From positions 372,001-436,000 of the forward strand of contig CAKVLR010000001.1 of the NCBI GenBank assembly GCA_934757855.1: DNA of 64,000 bases, written 5' to 3'. Shown in pieces: positions 46,841 through 56,654 of the stretch. Numbering within the stretch: position 1 is the stretch's first letter; each line of letters begins with the position of its first letter. This DNA comes from an uncultured Clostridia bacterium (GTDB taxonomy: Bacteria; Bacillota; Clostridia; Christensenellales; UBA1242). The notes beneath the pieces were generated by a model. That model was not told where the DNA came from. It saw only the letters and a list, made by a program, of their open reading frames with translations, and did not search any database. The position numbers and the translations under genes were made by a program.

Positions 46841-47443
46841 ATGGAAAAAGAAATTTACAAAGAAGATTTGAGGACTGTTAGGACAAGAAAATTTTTGTCA
46901 AACGCGCTTTTGACTCTTTTGGAAAAGCACAGCATTGATGAAATAACCATTCACGACATTTGCGAAAAAGCAATGGTACACCGCACAACATTTTACACGC
47001 ACTTTAATGATAAGTATGATTTGTTTGCGTATATGCTCAGCAAAGTTCGTGAGGAGATTTACGAACGCACTCAACACACTACTGATTTTGACACCCCAAA
47101 AGATATGTATATGGGTATCGCGCGCGAAGTGATTGATTTTATCGAGGAAAATCGCAAGCAGTTGACCGCCATTCTCAAAAACAACTCAAACGAAATCGTG
47201 CTTAGTATTTTGTACGAAACTATACAAGCATCTGTGCTTGATTTGCTCGAATTAAATAAGCACAAAGAGAATTTTCAAGTACCGCTTGAAGTTGCTTCTT
47301 CGTTCTACACGGGTGGTTTTATTGCGTTGGTTATTTGGTGGCTCAAAAATTACAACAAGTACAAAAAAGACCAACTACTCGCCTACTGCGATATTTTGAT
47401 TGATGAAAAAATTTGTACCCTTTGCGCCTCACGTTCAGTGTAA
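46841..47443 (+). CDS. TetR/AcrR-family regulator
   Basis: A 200-residue regulator. Residues about 10-58 form the TetR DNA-binding domain: RTRKFLSNALLTLLEKHSIDEITIHDICEKAMVHRTTFYTHFNDKYDL. The rest is an all-helical ligand/dimerisation domain, similar in length and pattern to the TetR_C group found with regulators that sit beside MMPL or DhaS-type genes. It is divergent from the MMPL transporter with overlapping promoters and a candidate operator between them, so it likely represses itself and the transporter until an effector binds. Effector unknown. Confidence 0.9.
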   Translation: MEKEIYKEDLRTVRTRKFLSNALLTLLEKHSIDEITIHDICEKAMVHRTTFYTHFNDKYDLFAYMLSKVREEIYERTQHTTDFDTPKDMYMGIAREVIDFIEENRKQLTAILKNNSNEIVLSILYETIQASVLDLLELNKHKENFQVPLEVASSFYTGGFIALVIWWLKNYNKYKKDQLLAYCDILIDEKICTLCASRSV

Positions 47444-47596
47444 TAAATAAAATTTGATTATTGATTGCATATAATATTTTGATTTTTTAACTTATAAATA
47501 TAATTTTATTTGTAAAATAACACAACTTGAATTATTAGAAACATATTTATATTTATATAGTATATATAATTATATATGATAAGCAAATTGAAATAT

Positions 47597-47632
47597 AAAA
47601 ACTAGCATTTTACCGTGCTAGTTTTATTTTTA
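47597..47632. terminator. Terminator between tetR and the HAD-like gene
   Basis: AAAACTAGCA (47597-47606) pairs with TGCTAGTTTT (47616-47625), then T-rich sequence. It is 150 bases after tetR; the AT-rich gap 47444-47596 shows nothing else. Confidence 0.75.
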
Positions 47633-47715
47633 GGTATTTATTTGCTATTTTTTGCGTATTTTTTTAAAAAAGGAATTTTTTATCAACATCGTAGCCAGTT
47701 TTGCTGGAAAATTTG

Positions 47716-48546
47716 CTACAATTTTGCTAATTCGTATTCCAACAAGTCTTTATTTTTACTGTTTTTATTTGTGCCTTTCCCTAAAATTCTGCAATCAATT
47801 TTTGAGCAAATATCTTCCGTAGAATCCCCAAAATGTACACACTCATCTAAGTTTATTGACAACAAATTTGCTAAATCTATAATAGCACTTTCCTTGCTGG
47901 ACTTTTGCGAAAAATTCAACACATTATATCGTTCAAATTCATCTAAAACCATAATATTTTTTTGACTAAAAGACTGCTTAAACTGCCTTAGCGCTGTTTC
48001 GTTATCAAATTTGATAGACAAGATATGAGCAAGTCGATTTTTAACTTTATCAAAATCTTGGAGCATAAATTTTTCCGCCTCATCACCTTTTTGCAAATGA
48101 ATATTTTTAATACCTTGCGTATTCTGTAAATTTGCCACAAATGAGTCTAATTGAATAGTTTTTTCTAGCACAATTTGTTGCTTAAAAGTGTCTTGAAACC
48201 TTAATTTTACTATTTTGCAACCACTAAAAGTGGAGATATAGAGGTTGTTTTGTAGTACATTTAATATATCTATACTATTTCCAAATGGCACGCTATTTTG
48301 TAAAGAAATTTCATAAATATAATTTATATCACCTAAAAATTGAGCCAACGCGCGCCCATCATAACACCCACTATTTAACAAAACTATTTTGCCATTTCGC
48401 ATTAAATTTAGCAGTTGCAATGCACCAAGCCCAGTAGTTAGCAAATTTGTGTTGGACTTGCTCGCGTTTAGCCCACCCAATCCCAACGGACTACCCATTT
48501 CTCTATAAAGCGTATTACCATAGTCTATTGATATTAATTTTTTCAT
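47716..48546 (-). CDS. HAD-superfamily-like protein coupled to a PEP-synthase-like enzyme
   Basis: A 276-residue protein. The start SIDYGNTL aligns with HAD motif I (DxDGT), but the second acidic residue is Gly and Asn replaces Gly, so the general acid is missing. LLNSGCYDGRALAQFL fits motif II (hhhT/S), and KSSKESAIIDLANLLSINLDECVHFGDSTEDI fits motifs III and IV (Lys, then FGDSxxD) of the Cof/HAD-IIB group, which act on phosphorylated small molecules. Its ATG directly follows the stop of the upstream gene (TAAATG), so the two are translated together. A role in removing or editing the phosphate added by the neighbour is inference. Confidence 0.65.
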   Translation of the reverse strand: MKKLISIDYGNTLYREMGSPLGLGGLNASKSNTNLLTTGLGALQLLNLMRNGKIVLLNSGCYDGRALAQFLGDINYIYEISLQNSVPFGNSIDILNVLQNNLYISTFSGCKIVKLRFQDTFKQQIVLEKTIQLDSFVANLQNTQGIKNIHLQKGDEAEKFMLQDFDKVKNRLAHILSIKFDNETALRQFKQSFSQKNIMVLDEFERYNVLNFSQKSSKESAIIDLANLLSINLDECVHFGDSTEDICSKIDCRILGKGTNKNSKNKDLLEYELAKL

Positions 48547-50289
48547 TTATGCACCCTTATCTAAAATAGTTATCTCGCCCGTATCGGCATTTACCTCGAT
48601 TTTTTTACATTTACTCAATTTTTCCAAATTTTGATACCCAACGCTAGTAATACAAGGAATTTCCAATTCCCTTGCAATAATTGCCGTGTGCGATAACATT
48701 CCGCCTTCTGCAGAAACGATTGCTTTGCTTTTAAGTATCAATGGCACCCACTCTGGGTCAGTGTATTCTACCAGCAAAATTGTATCATCGGTAAAATCAA
48801 CTTTTTCATCAAAATCTAACACAAATTTAGGTTCGCCTACGAATTTTCCAGCGGAAACACCCAAACCTAAAATTTGATTATTCATATTGCTTTGCTGTGC
48901 GTTTTTCGCAAGCACTACTTTTTTAGTCACAGGTCTGCACTGCACAAATACCAATTTGTCCCCTACCACACAAAACTCCAAATCTAACGGAGATTGAAGT
49001 GTTTTTTGCAAATCAATACATTGCTTGCCCACAAAATTTTGCCCAATTTGCAGTTCTTCATTATCACAATTTTCATTTTGCCAAATTTCTATATTTGGTG
49101 TTATGTGACCCGAAACCAGTTTTTCGCCAGTACCAACTACCCATTCCAACCGACCAGACAAAATATTTGAACCAATAAACACTCCCGAAAACTTTGGCTC
49201 GACAAATTCCTGCACCACGACCGCCATTTTGGGTTGTGCGAGATTAAAATGCTTTGTGTACTCTTGCACTCTACTACTATTTATAGATTGAAAAACCGTG
49301 TCTATCGCCTCGCTGATATTATTTGCTTCCACATCAATAACGGAAGTAAACATTCCAGCATATGATTGATTTTCATTATCTTCGACAGTAGCGGAACTGC
49401 GCACCGCATAGCGCTTATTTGTGGAAATAAATTCATCTAATTTCGCATGATTTTTATTTTCAACAAAATTTACCGATAAAGCAATGGTTTTTGGAATATC
49501 CACTTTTGCATTGTGTAGAATTGCAAGCCCTAGATTTTTACCACCAAACACGCAAGACAAAAATTTATAGCAATTTATAGACACAAATTTCGCTAAATTT
49601 TCAATACCAACAACACCAAGCGTGTTTAAAATATATGCAGAATAAAGTTGCGATTTATTGATACTATCTAAATACGGATACTGTGCTATTACATAATCAA
49701 AAAACTGCTTTTTGGCGCTCTTGGCAATCGGTTCTATTGTGCTATAAAACTCTAAATGCAATTTATCTTTCCAGTGCTTTAAATCAAGATAGATTGTAAC
49801 AAATTCATTATTTAAATACATTGAGTTTTGCGGTTCGCTCTCAAAATTTGTCAATTCGCTAGGCGCGCTTTTATCAATTAGTTGTAAAATTTTTAAATAG
49901 TCCTGTCCAAAAGTTTCCTGCAAATTTTGCAGAATATAATCTACAACAAACGATTTGTCCAAAATACACTGCATTATATTTGAAAAAATACTGATTTTTT
50001 TGTAATTTTCAAATCTTTGCACAATTTTGAAGTTTTCAGTTTTGTCATAATTTTTTAGCATTTTTTCTAATTGCCCGTGAAGTTTTTGCATAAGATTTTC
50101 TATGCTATTTCTTGAAATTTTATTTTTTGAAAAATCATTCAATAATTCAATTAAATAATCGGCTAAATCATTAAAAATGACAAAATCTAAATCAAGATTA
50201 TATTCTTTTAAATTAGGCAAATATTTCATTAAAACATTTAATTTATCATTATATTCTATATATGACTCACCCAAAAATTCCGCCTGCAT
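48547..50289 (-). CDS. PEP-synthase-like phosphotransferase without the pyruvate domain
   Basis: A 580-residue protein. Residues about 1-230 are helical and unrecognised. About 250-455 form the ATP-grasp of the PPDK/PEP-synthase family (RYAVRSSATVEDNENQSYAGMFTSV; VVVQEFVEPKFSGVFI; PLDLEFCVVGDKLVFVQCRPV). About 470-580 are the swivelling phospho-His domain with AEGGMLSHTAIIARELEIPCI and its catalytic His. The C-terminal PEP/pyruvate TIM barrel is absent, as in rifampin phosphotransferase, which moves a phosphate from ATP via His to a small molecule bound by another domain; here the extra N-terminal region would have that role. Substrate unknown. Coupled to the HAD-like gene downstream. Confidence 0.75.
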   Translation of the reverse strand: MQAEFLGESYIEYNDKLNVLMKYLPNLKEYNLDLDFVIFNDLADYLIELLNDFSKNKISRNSIENLMQKLHGQLEKMLKNYDKTENFKIVQRFENYKKISIFSNIMQCILDKSFVVDYILQNLQETFGQDYLKILQLIDKSAPSELTNFESEPQNSMYLNNEFVTIYLDLKHWKDKLHLEFYSTIEPIAKSAKKQFFDYVIAQYPYLDSINKSQLYSAYILNTLGVVGIENLAKFVSINCYKFLSCVFGGKNLGLAILHNAKVDIPKTIALSVNFVENKNHAKLDEFISTNKRYAVRSSATVEDNENQSYAGMFTSVIDVEANNISEAIDTVFQSINSSRVQEYTKHFNLAQPKMAVVVQEFVEPKFSGVFIGSNILSGRLEWVVGTGEKLVSGHITPNIEIWQNENCDNEELQIGQNFVGKQCIDLQKTLQSPLDLEFCVVGDKLVFVQCRPVTKKVVLAKNAQQSNMNNQILGLGVSAGKFVGEPKFVLDFDEKVDFTDDTILLVEYTDPEWVPLILKSKAIVSAEGGMLSHTAIIARELEIPCITSVGYQNLEKLSKCKKIEVNADTGEITILDKGA

Positions 50290-50315
50290 ACAACCACCTC
50301 TATTGTTATTTTAAT

Positions 50316-51485
50316 CTATCTACAAAATTCAGTTTCCTCAAATTCGATATCTTGTTCCTTTGCGTGCTGTTTAATTTCATTTACACAATAATCAAGTATT
50401 GAATCTTTGTTATTTTTTAAATCTTGCAAACTTTCTTCAATCAAAATATCAGGAATAACCGCGTTTTTGTCATAAGTAAACCCCGCTGGTACACCCTTTC
50501 TGTGTCGCGTGACATTTTGGTCCCATAACGCCGTAGCGACATCAATCACAATGCCCGATTTAGTCATTACATCATCACAAATATTACCGTGGAAAGAGGC
50601 GGGTTGCGCCATAGGTTCGCCAACAATCGTAAAGCCTAAATTTCTTAAATATTGCGCCGTTAGCACACTTGAAGAAAATGAATTGTGATTAACTAAACAG
50701 TATCCAGTTGCCTTTGAAGTGCCTAAAATTTCCCATAATTCTTTAAACAAACCAAACACGCCACCCGTATTATCGCGCACATCTATAATGATAGGTTTAT
50801 TTTTTGATGCAGATTGCATTATTTCATTGTGAAATTTATTTATATTGAGTGATTTACTTCTTCTAAATGAATTAATCTTTAAATAGGCATAATCATTTGT
50901 TTCGCGAAATTCGAAAAGCGGTTTGGACTTTTTAGCGTATTTTGTTTTATGATTGTAACCCATTGTTTTAACCGTTAAATCAAAAATTTTGCTGTCATCT
51001 CGCAAGGTCAAAGTAATCTCGTTTTTATCGGCAATTCCCAAAACTCGATAAAAATATTCAAATTGCAAACTATGTTCAAACTCAAAATCAAATGCACCGT
51101 TTTCGGTAGAAATAATCGGTGTTGCTATCTCAATAATTTCTTCCAGCGGTAGTCCATTAATTGCCAAAATTTGAGTATTCAATATTTCTTGCGAAATAGA
51201 ATTTAAATCTACATTAACAATGCAAAAACCTTCTTTAAATTTTTTTACAGAAAACGGAAACCTGCCATCTACAATATTAGGAAATCGCATCCACAAATGA
51301 GCATCACCCAAAAGCGCCCTCAGCCTTAACGCCTCATATATTTGCCCATAATAATCTAAATTGTCCCAATTTTCTTTGGAGCGCGCCATTTCTTTTTCAA
51401 ACTGCGCCTCTGTAATCTTAAAAAATAAATTTGGGTGAATTTTTTTCATTTTATAGAACGCCTCTTGCAAATCTTCAAACTGCAT
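50316..51485 (-). CDS. S41-family (tail-specific type) peptidase, apparently cytoplasmic
   Basis: A 389-residue protein from the ATG at 51483-51485, chosen because GGAGGGGG precedes it; the frame extends 41 codons further but without a start site. S41 hallmarks: ALLGDAHLWMRFP near the N-terminus, a PDZ-like ILAINGLPLEEIIEIATP, DYAYLKINSFR, PIIIDVRDNTGG and NHNSFSSSVLTAQYLRNLG, where the second Ser should be the nucleophile, then GEPMAQPASFHG. Length is normal for the family. There is no signal peptide, unlike secreted CtpA relatives. It follows the HAD/phosphotransferase pair upstream by 26 bases and may be in the same operon. Confidence 0.8.
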   Translation of the reverse strand: MQFEDLQEAFYKMKKIHPNLFFKITEAQFEKEMARSKENWDNLDYYGQIYEALRLRALLGDAHLWMRFPNIVDGRFPFSVKKFKEGFCIVNVDLNSISQEILNTQILAINGLPLEEIIEIATPIISTENGAFDFEFEHSLQFEYFYRVLGIADKNEITLTLRDDSKIFDLTVKTMGYNHKTKYAKKSKPLFEFRETNDYAYLKINSFRRSKSLNINKFHNEIMQSASKNKPIIIDVRDNTGGVFGLFKELWEILGTSKATGYCLVNHNSFSSSVLTAQYLRNLGFTIVGEPMAQPASFHGNICDDVMTKSGIVIDVATALWDQNVTRHRKGVPAGFTYDKNAVIPDILIEESLQDLKNNKDSILDYCVNEIKQHAKEQDIEFEETEFCR

Positions 51486-51727
51486 ACCCCCTCCGTTTCC
51501 CTCTAATCTCTCTAAGGAGATTATACCACAATCTATCCAAAATGTCAATTTGCAATACATTTGAAAAATTAGTTTTTTATACGCCAATCCTAGTAAATAA
51601 TAAAGCAAAATTTATGACAAAAATTTTATTTTTTAATCTCACATATTCCGCAATAAACAAAAAAGCAAACCACAGTTTGCTTATAAGTTGAAAAATATTT
51701 GCTATGACAAATTATTATTCAATGACT

Positions 51728-51903
51728 AAAAAAGCCCCTAAAAAAGGCTTTTTTTGTTTAAAATTAGTTGGTTATTACAGTTTTTTTCTAACTACTAGTT
51801 CGTGTTTATATACCTATCTACCAGTCGATTTTGAGATGGGAGTCTTTTGCAAATAGGCGGTTACTTTGGAGTTTTAGATTGATTTTATCAGCAATTAAGG
51901 CTA
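51728..51903. repeat. Left arm of ~175-bp inverted duplication
   Basis: This stretch is the reverse complement of 57560-57733 with only about four differences (one A, one T indel and two substitutions), roughly 97-98% identity. It contains, inverted, the last 28 codons, the stop and the terminator of the Spo0A-like gene at 56749-57645. Identity stops abruptly at 51903, where unrelated sequence begins. The short plus-strand frame here is simply the antisense of that gene end. Confidence 0.9.
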
Positions 51904-52460
51904 AGAAGATAAATGGGTTACAATTCACTCACCCCGTGCGGGGTGAGACGGCTCAAGCTCAAGCACTAGATATTGATTGTTTTGGGGTTAAGAAACAATA
52001 TTTAGTATCTGAGTTTTGGCTTAGGGCGTGAATTTACTATGTACACTTGGGGTTCGCGCTAAAAAAATATAGTGCAAATATATATACCTATAGAAAATTA
52101 TTTAAGTGTTTTAGAATTTCACACTCTAAACCTACCTTATACTAACACAATTTAATGGAAAAGTCAAACTTTCATACCCTAGTATAAGCATTTTTAAAAG
52201 TTCAAACTTTTTATATTTTTGATATTACAATTTAATATAATTTACAAAATCTTCAACCATTTACGCGTATAATTAATCCTACACAAATACAACATTGTTT
52301 ATCATTTTAAATTATTAGCACTAAATAAAAATACTCCTTATTATTGTATTTTAGCCATTATTAGAATTAAATTCACAATTAAGTAATTTTTTATCAGTTT
52401 AAAAGTTACACAAAAAAACAAATGAACTACCTCTAGTCCACTCATTATTTATCAAGAAGC
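51904..52460. other. Intergenic region with GC-rich palindrome
   Basis: Inside the left inverted-repeat arm, CTCACCCC-GTGC-GGGGTGAG (51928-51947) is a GC-rich hairpin unlike the AT-rich surroundings. From about 52050 to 52460 the sequence is very AT-rich and I see no gene, promoter or clear terminator. The interval 51486-51727 between the S41 gene and the repeat is also empty. Confidence 0.5.
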
Positions 52461-55400
52461 TTAGCTAATTTTCCATTTCTTGTATCGTTTATTTATTTTT
52501 AGATATCCTATTTCTTGCAATAATTCAATACCAACTATCAAATATGGTTTTGAATCCTTAGAAATTTCAAAATTAAAGTTCTTGCATTTATTTAGGGTTT
52601 CATCAAACGAACATAGCAATTCAGCCAATTCAGAATTATCGAATAGTTTACGATTTTCTTTAACAATATTTAAAATTTGTAATTTAAAATCATCACTCTC
52701 AAGTTTTAAACCTAATATTCTTTTAAGAATATCATTATTTTCTATTTTTGCGTTTTCTATTTTATACAACAAATCACCTAGATATAATTTCCCAGCCGAA
52801 TCTTTAAACCAAAAGTTAATTTTATCCGCAAAATTGTTAATAAAATAATTTATTAAATCACTAATCTCTAAATTGCAGATTAAATAAGTCAGTAAATCGC
52901 CATTAAGTTGCAATTTATTTTCTTTTAGAATACTAAAGTAATTATCAGGAGCAACTTTTATAAGGGAAATATAAGAATTATAGCAATTACATAAATTGTT
53001 GAAATTTTCGGCACTAAATTCTAACAAACCATTTTCTATCAATCTTTTAACATTTCCATCATCACGCTTATCCACTAATGTTGATAATTGTAAATTTTGT
53101 ACACTAAATTTTTTAGCAATTTCTACATTATTTTCATTTAATAAAAGTTTAGGATATACAACTCGTGTTTCAAATTCATTAAATTTTGGATTGCTAATTA
53201 TTTCATCTAAAGAATCAAAAACTATATTATTGAAGATATTGGTGGAAAAATATTTAGTAAAGTGTTCATCTGCTAAAATTTCTGAAATTTTAAAGATATT
53301 TTTTATATCTAAATTAATTTTCATATTTTCAACAATATACGATAATAAGTTTTTATCTGTTAAGTCACTAATTACATAAGAAAAACCTGCTTTTTCAACA
53401 AAAGTCTTTTTATCTTCTAAACTTATTTCGCTTTGCAAAATTAGTTCTACATTTTGTGTTTTAAATTTTTGTTCTTTAAATATAGATAGAAGTTCACAAA
53501 TGTTTTTTACTACATTTGATTTAATTGCATCATTGCCTTTATCAAGAAAACTATCTAGACAATATCTTTCATCTTTTACACCATAAATTTGCTTACCAAT
53601 ATTTGTGAGATTTGAATAATTGTACACAAACGCATTATTTTTCACTATTTCTTTTAAAGACAACAAATCTAATGTACTAACAAAATTTAATTTAATTTCA
53701 CCCAAAGAATCGATATTTTGAATTGTCTTATCATTAATTTTTACGCCTTGCCAATTTGCATATGAATTAACGATAGTCAAAAGCCTTTGTTTATTATCTG
53801 CTGTCAATACTGATAATTCGTTCTCATTTATTAAAATATTTAAGATAATATTCTGTTTTTCAACATCCAAAATACCAATAACATTTATAAATGCTGGTAT
53901 AAAATTATATACTGTTCCAAAATCACGCGATAAAGTATAACATTTTTCAGAAGTTTGGGTTTTTAAGTAATCTTCAAAAAATTTAATTACTTTATCATCT
54001 TCACTATTAAACAAATTGGTCAATTCGTTTATATTTTCCTTTGTCTCAAAAACATAATTAACTAAATCAAAATTTAATATCCTAGAATAACTAAATTTAG
54101 AAGATGGAATGTTTTGACAAACTTTTGATATTTCATTTAAAGGATATGAAAAATTATTTTGTATTGTAGTATTATTCTCATTATCTACATTGTATCGTAC
54201 AAAAGCGCCATCATTTTCAAGCAAGTATGATTTCTTTTGCGTATCGTAATATTTAAAAAAGTCCGCTTCAATATACCCCTTTGCTAAGCATATCTTTAAA
54301 AATTCATTGTTTATTTCATCACAATTATTTTCTTCCATAAATTGCTGTATTGACATATTCATTATTTTGCTTTTTTGTTTTCGCATTTCATTGACTTCTT
54401 GCCTTAGATTATTCAAAGATTCTTCATTTGAAAGTTCTAGCGAAGAAATGCAGTCATTAAACGAATTATGAAAAGTAGCATTGCAATATTCTTCTATTTC
54501 ATCATAATTTAAATGTTTATCTATTGCGGAATATCCAATTGTAAAATGCATAACATAAGACTTCCCAGATTCTATTTTTATACATTGTTCTGCATCAATG
54601 TCAATATTATAACTATTTACATCATTATGTCCTTTTTCCCAAAATATTCCTTTAAGAAAAATTTTAAACAAATCTTGAGATAAAAATTGAGTTTCCGAAC
54701 GATTTCGCAATAGTTGTTCTTTTTTTACCAAATCCTCGTCTATGCCTTGTGCTTCATCTTCTTTTAAAAATCTAATAATTTGAAAAGCATAGTTTAAGCA
54801 AGCATTATTTTTTGAAAGTTTGTTATAATCAAAATAATATAAATTTTTATAAATAGAAAATGCATACATTTTTATCAAGTCTTCTGTTGTGAGAGTTGGT
54901 TTATCAGATTTGCTAAGCAAATCATAGAAATCTTTTTCTATATAAACACTTAATCTAGAATCAACAATAAATTTGGACATATCAAGAGCAAATTGATTTA
55001 TTAACGAGGCATTTTGATTTTCTATTTCTATATTTTTTAATAAACCACTAATTTTATTCTTTAAACTTTCAGAAGTAACAAAAGGAGTAACTGTGATAAT
55101 ATTATCAAAAAATTTTGACCTTTCTTCATAATCTGCAATAATACTATCAGACACACAATATATAAATGTTATTTTACCTTTTATATCAGGAGAGTTGTTC
55201 AGTATAAAATTCAACTCCCGTAATTTATTAAAAATATTTAAATTCGGCAATCTGTCTAAATCCTCAAAATAAACAATTTTTATACCACTTCTTTTAAAGA
55301 TATAGATGAGTTCATCGGTATATTTATTTAAAAGACTATCATTTGAGTTATTATCATTATCTAAAGCGCTCAATTCTATTGTATCAACTTTTAATGATTT

Positions 55401-56162
55401 TATCTTGAAAATTAATGGTATGAGTAAAAGCAATACCAACCCTGACATCGCACTTAATGATATAAAGACTTTATTGACTATATAGTTAAACTCCCACAAT
55501 AAAGAAAATTTGTTAAATAAGCATACAGCGCTAAACAACAATGTAAAAAAGAAAGCAATCAGTGCGGATATTTTATAAGGAAATCGAGTTGATACTCTTT
55601 TTATTTTTGAATCATGCAACCTATTTTGTTTAACACCAAATAAAAATTGCTGAAATAGATTTTTCTCTATTTCTCTATTTACCTCTCTTTCTTGCTCCCC
55701 TAATTCAATTTGTCTAATTTCCCTAAAATTATTTAATTCATCAAAACTTTTTCTAATTTTTGCTCTTTCTGGATTTAGTTTCTCAAGTTCAACTTTTGAA
55801 GTTTCAAAATTTTTATTTTTATCTCCATTTAATTTTAATTGTTTATCATTAACTATATTAAAATTAGCCAGAGAAATTGTAAGTGATGGGGTAACTTCTT
55901 TAACTTTATGCCTGGAAATGTTATTTTTAAACTGCTCATAATCATTATAATTTTTATCTGAAAACTCCAATTTTTTAAGCAAACCAATCGCATGCTTATT
56001 ATTGTAAGTGTATTGATATGTTTTAATAAGACTACTCTTCCCAGAGCCGAAAATTCCAGCAATTGCAATGTTTTTCTCATCTGGATTTTCAATAGATTGC
56101 TTTAATTTCTTGCAATTTTCTTCATTTCTTTTAAAATCAATTTGTGGTGTTGCTTTAGACAT
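52461..56162 (-). CDS. YobI-like P-loop NTPase, membrane-spanning (KAP-type, possible defence gene)
   Basis: A 1,233-residue protein started at the ATG at 56160-56162 after AGAGAGGA; a 34-codon upstream extension lacks a start site. Walker A GIFGSGKSS is at residues 36-44. A long insertion with charged helices leads to two membrane helices (about 198-216 and 230-252), then Walker B IVYFEDLDRL (295-304), and ITFIYCVSDSII as a sensor strand, followed by a 900-residue helical/repeat-like region ending in NKRYKKWKIS. This is the layout of YobI-type and KAP P-loop NTPases, STAND-like proteins anchored in the membrane by helices inside the NTPase domain. Some KAP proteins are phage-defence or plasmid-encoded. 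It lies alone inside the inverted-repeat segment. Confidence 0.8.
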   Translation of the reverse strand: MSKATPQIDFKRNEENCKKLKQSIENPDEKNIAIAGIFGSGKSSLIKTYQYTYNNKHAIGLLKKLEFSDKNYNDYEQFKNNISRHKVKEVTPSLTISLANFNIVNDKQLKLNGDKNKNFETSKVELEKLNPERAKIRKSFDELNNFREIRQIELGEQEREVNREIEKNLFQQFLFGVKQNRLHDSKIKRVSTRFPYKISALIAFFFTLLFSAVCLFNKFSLLWEFNYIVNKVFISLSAMSGLVLLLLIPLIFKIKSLKVDTIELSALDNDNNSNDSLLNKYTDELIYIFKRSGIKIVYFEDLDRLPNLNIFNKLRELNFILNNSPDIKGKITFIYCVSDSIIADYEERSKFFDNIITVTPFVTSESLKNKISGLLKNIEIENQNASLINQFALDMSKFIVDSRLSVYIEKDFYDLLSKSDKPTLTTEDLIKMYAFSIYKNLYYFDYNKLSKNNACLNYAFQIIRFLKEDEAQGIDEDLVKKEQLLRNRSETQFLSQDLFKIFLKGIFWEKGHNDVNSYNIDIDAEQCIKIESGKSYVMHFTIGYSAIDKHLNYDEIEEYCNATFHNSFNDCISSLELSNEESLNNLRQEVNEMRKQKSKIMNMSIQQFMEENNCDEINNEFLKICLAKGYIEADFFKYYDTQKKSYLLENDGAFVRYNVDNENNTTIQNNFSYPLNEISKVCQNIPSSKFSYSRILNFDLVNYVFETKENINELTNLFNSEDDKVIKFFEDYLKTQTSEKCYTLSRDFGTVYNFIPAFINVIGILDVEKQNIILNILINENELSVLTADNKQRLLTIVNSYANWQGVKINDKTIQNIDSLGEIKLNFVSTLDLLSLKEIVKNNAFVYNYSNLTNIGKQIYGVKDERYCLDSFLDKGNDAIKSNVVKNICELLSIFKEQKFKTQNVELILQSEISLEDKKTFVEKAGFSYVISDLTDKNLLSYIVENMKINLDIKNIFKISEILADEHFTKYFSTNIFNNIVFDSLDEIISNPKFNEFETRVVYPKLLLNENNVEIAKKFSVQNLQLSTLVDKRDDGNVKRLIENGLLEFSAENFNNLCNCYNSYISLIKVAPDNYFSILKENKLQLNGDLLTYLICNLEISDLINYFINNFADKINFWFKDSAGKLYLGDLLYKIENAKIENNDILKRILGLKLESDDFKLQILNIVKENRKLFDNSELAELLCSFDETLNKCKNFNFEISKDSKPYLIVGIELLQEIGYLKINKRYKKWKIS

Positions 56163-56430
56163 AAATTCCTCTCTTTTACAAAAAGAGTATAGCACTTTGA
56201 AAGATTCTTTGCAACAATTGACAAAACATTTGTATAGAAATTTTAATATGCGCATAAAACACATTTTGTGCCTATTTTACAAATAACTAAAAAAAAATCA
56301 AAAGCACTTATATAAATAATAAGGATAATACAAACTTAATACCATTTCAAAAAAGTTAATTTGTGCTTAAATTTTTTAATCGGGAAAAAATTTTTTTTGC
56401 ATAATTTTTTTAGTAAAATTTAATTAGAAA

Positions 56431-56459
56431 TTGTAATTTATTTTAAATTTGTTTATAAA
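56431..56459 (+). promoter_or_regulatory. Candidate promoter of the Spo0A-like gene
   Basis: TTGTAA (56431-56436), 17 bases, TATAAA (56454-56459), implying a ~280-base leader. The region 56163-56430 is AT-rich with nothing else visible. Confidence 0.4.
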
Positions 56460-56586
56460 ATTTGAGTATTTGGTGTAATTTATTTTCGTTTTTTTGAGCG
56501 CTTGGAGGTATGTTGAGTGATAAAATTATAGATTTTTGTAAAAAATTTTAGTTTTTGGGGCGATTTTTAGGTGTTAAAAAATGCTC

Positions 56587-56654
56587 GAAAAACAACAAAA
56601 AACAACAAAAAGAAACAAAAAACAACAAAAATGCCATTTTTGGGGCATTTTTTT
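56587..56654 (+). promoter_or_regulatory. A/C-rich tract and terminator-like hairpin in the Spo0A-like leader
   Basis: Repeated AAAAACAACAAA units (56587-56630) lead into AAAATGCC (56628-56635) and GGCATTTT (56644-56651) with an eight-base loop and a T run. It is a good intrinsic terminator on the plus strand, but there is no plus-strand gene before it; it lies 95 bases before the Spo0A-like start, so it could attenuate that gene or end a small RNA. Confidence 0.5.

Noticed and set aside
51831..52031. Short plus-strand ORF
   Set aside because: It is antisense to the duplicated end of the Spo0A-like gene and has no ribosome-binding site.
56587..56630. CRISPR-like array
   Set aside because: The A/C-rich units are short, contiguous and without spacers.
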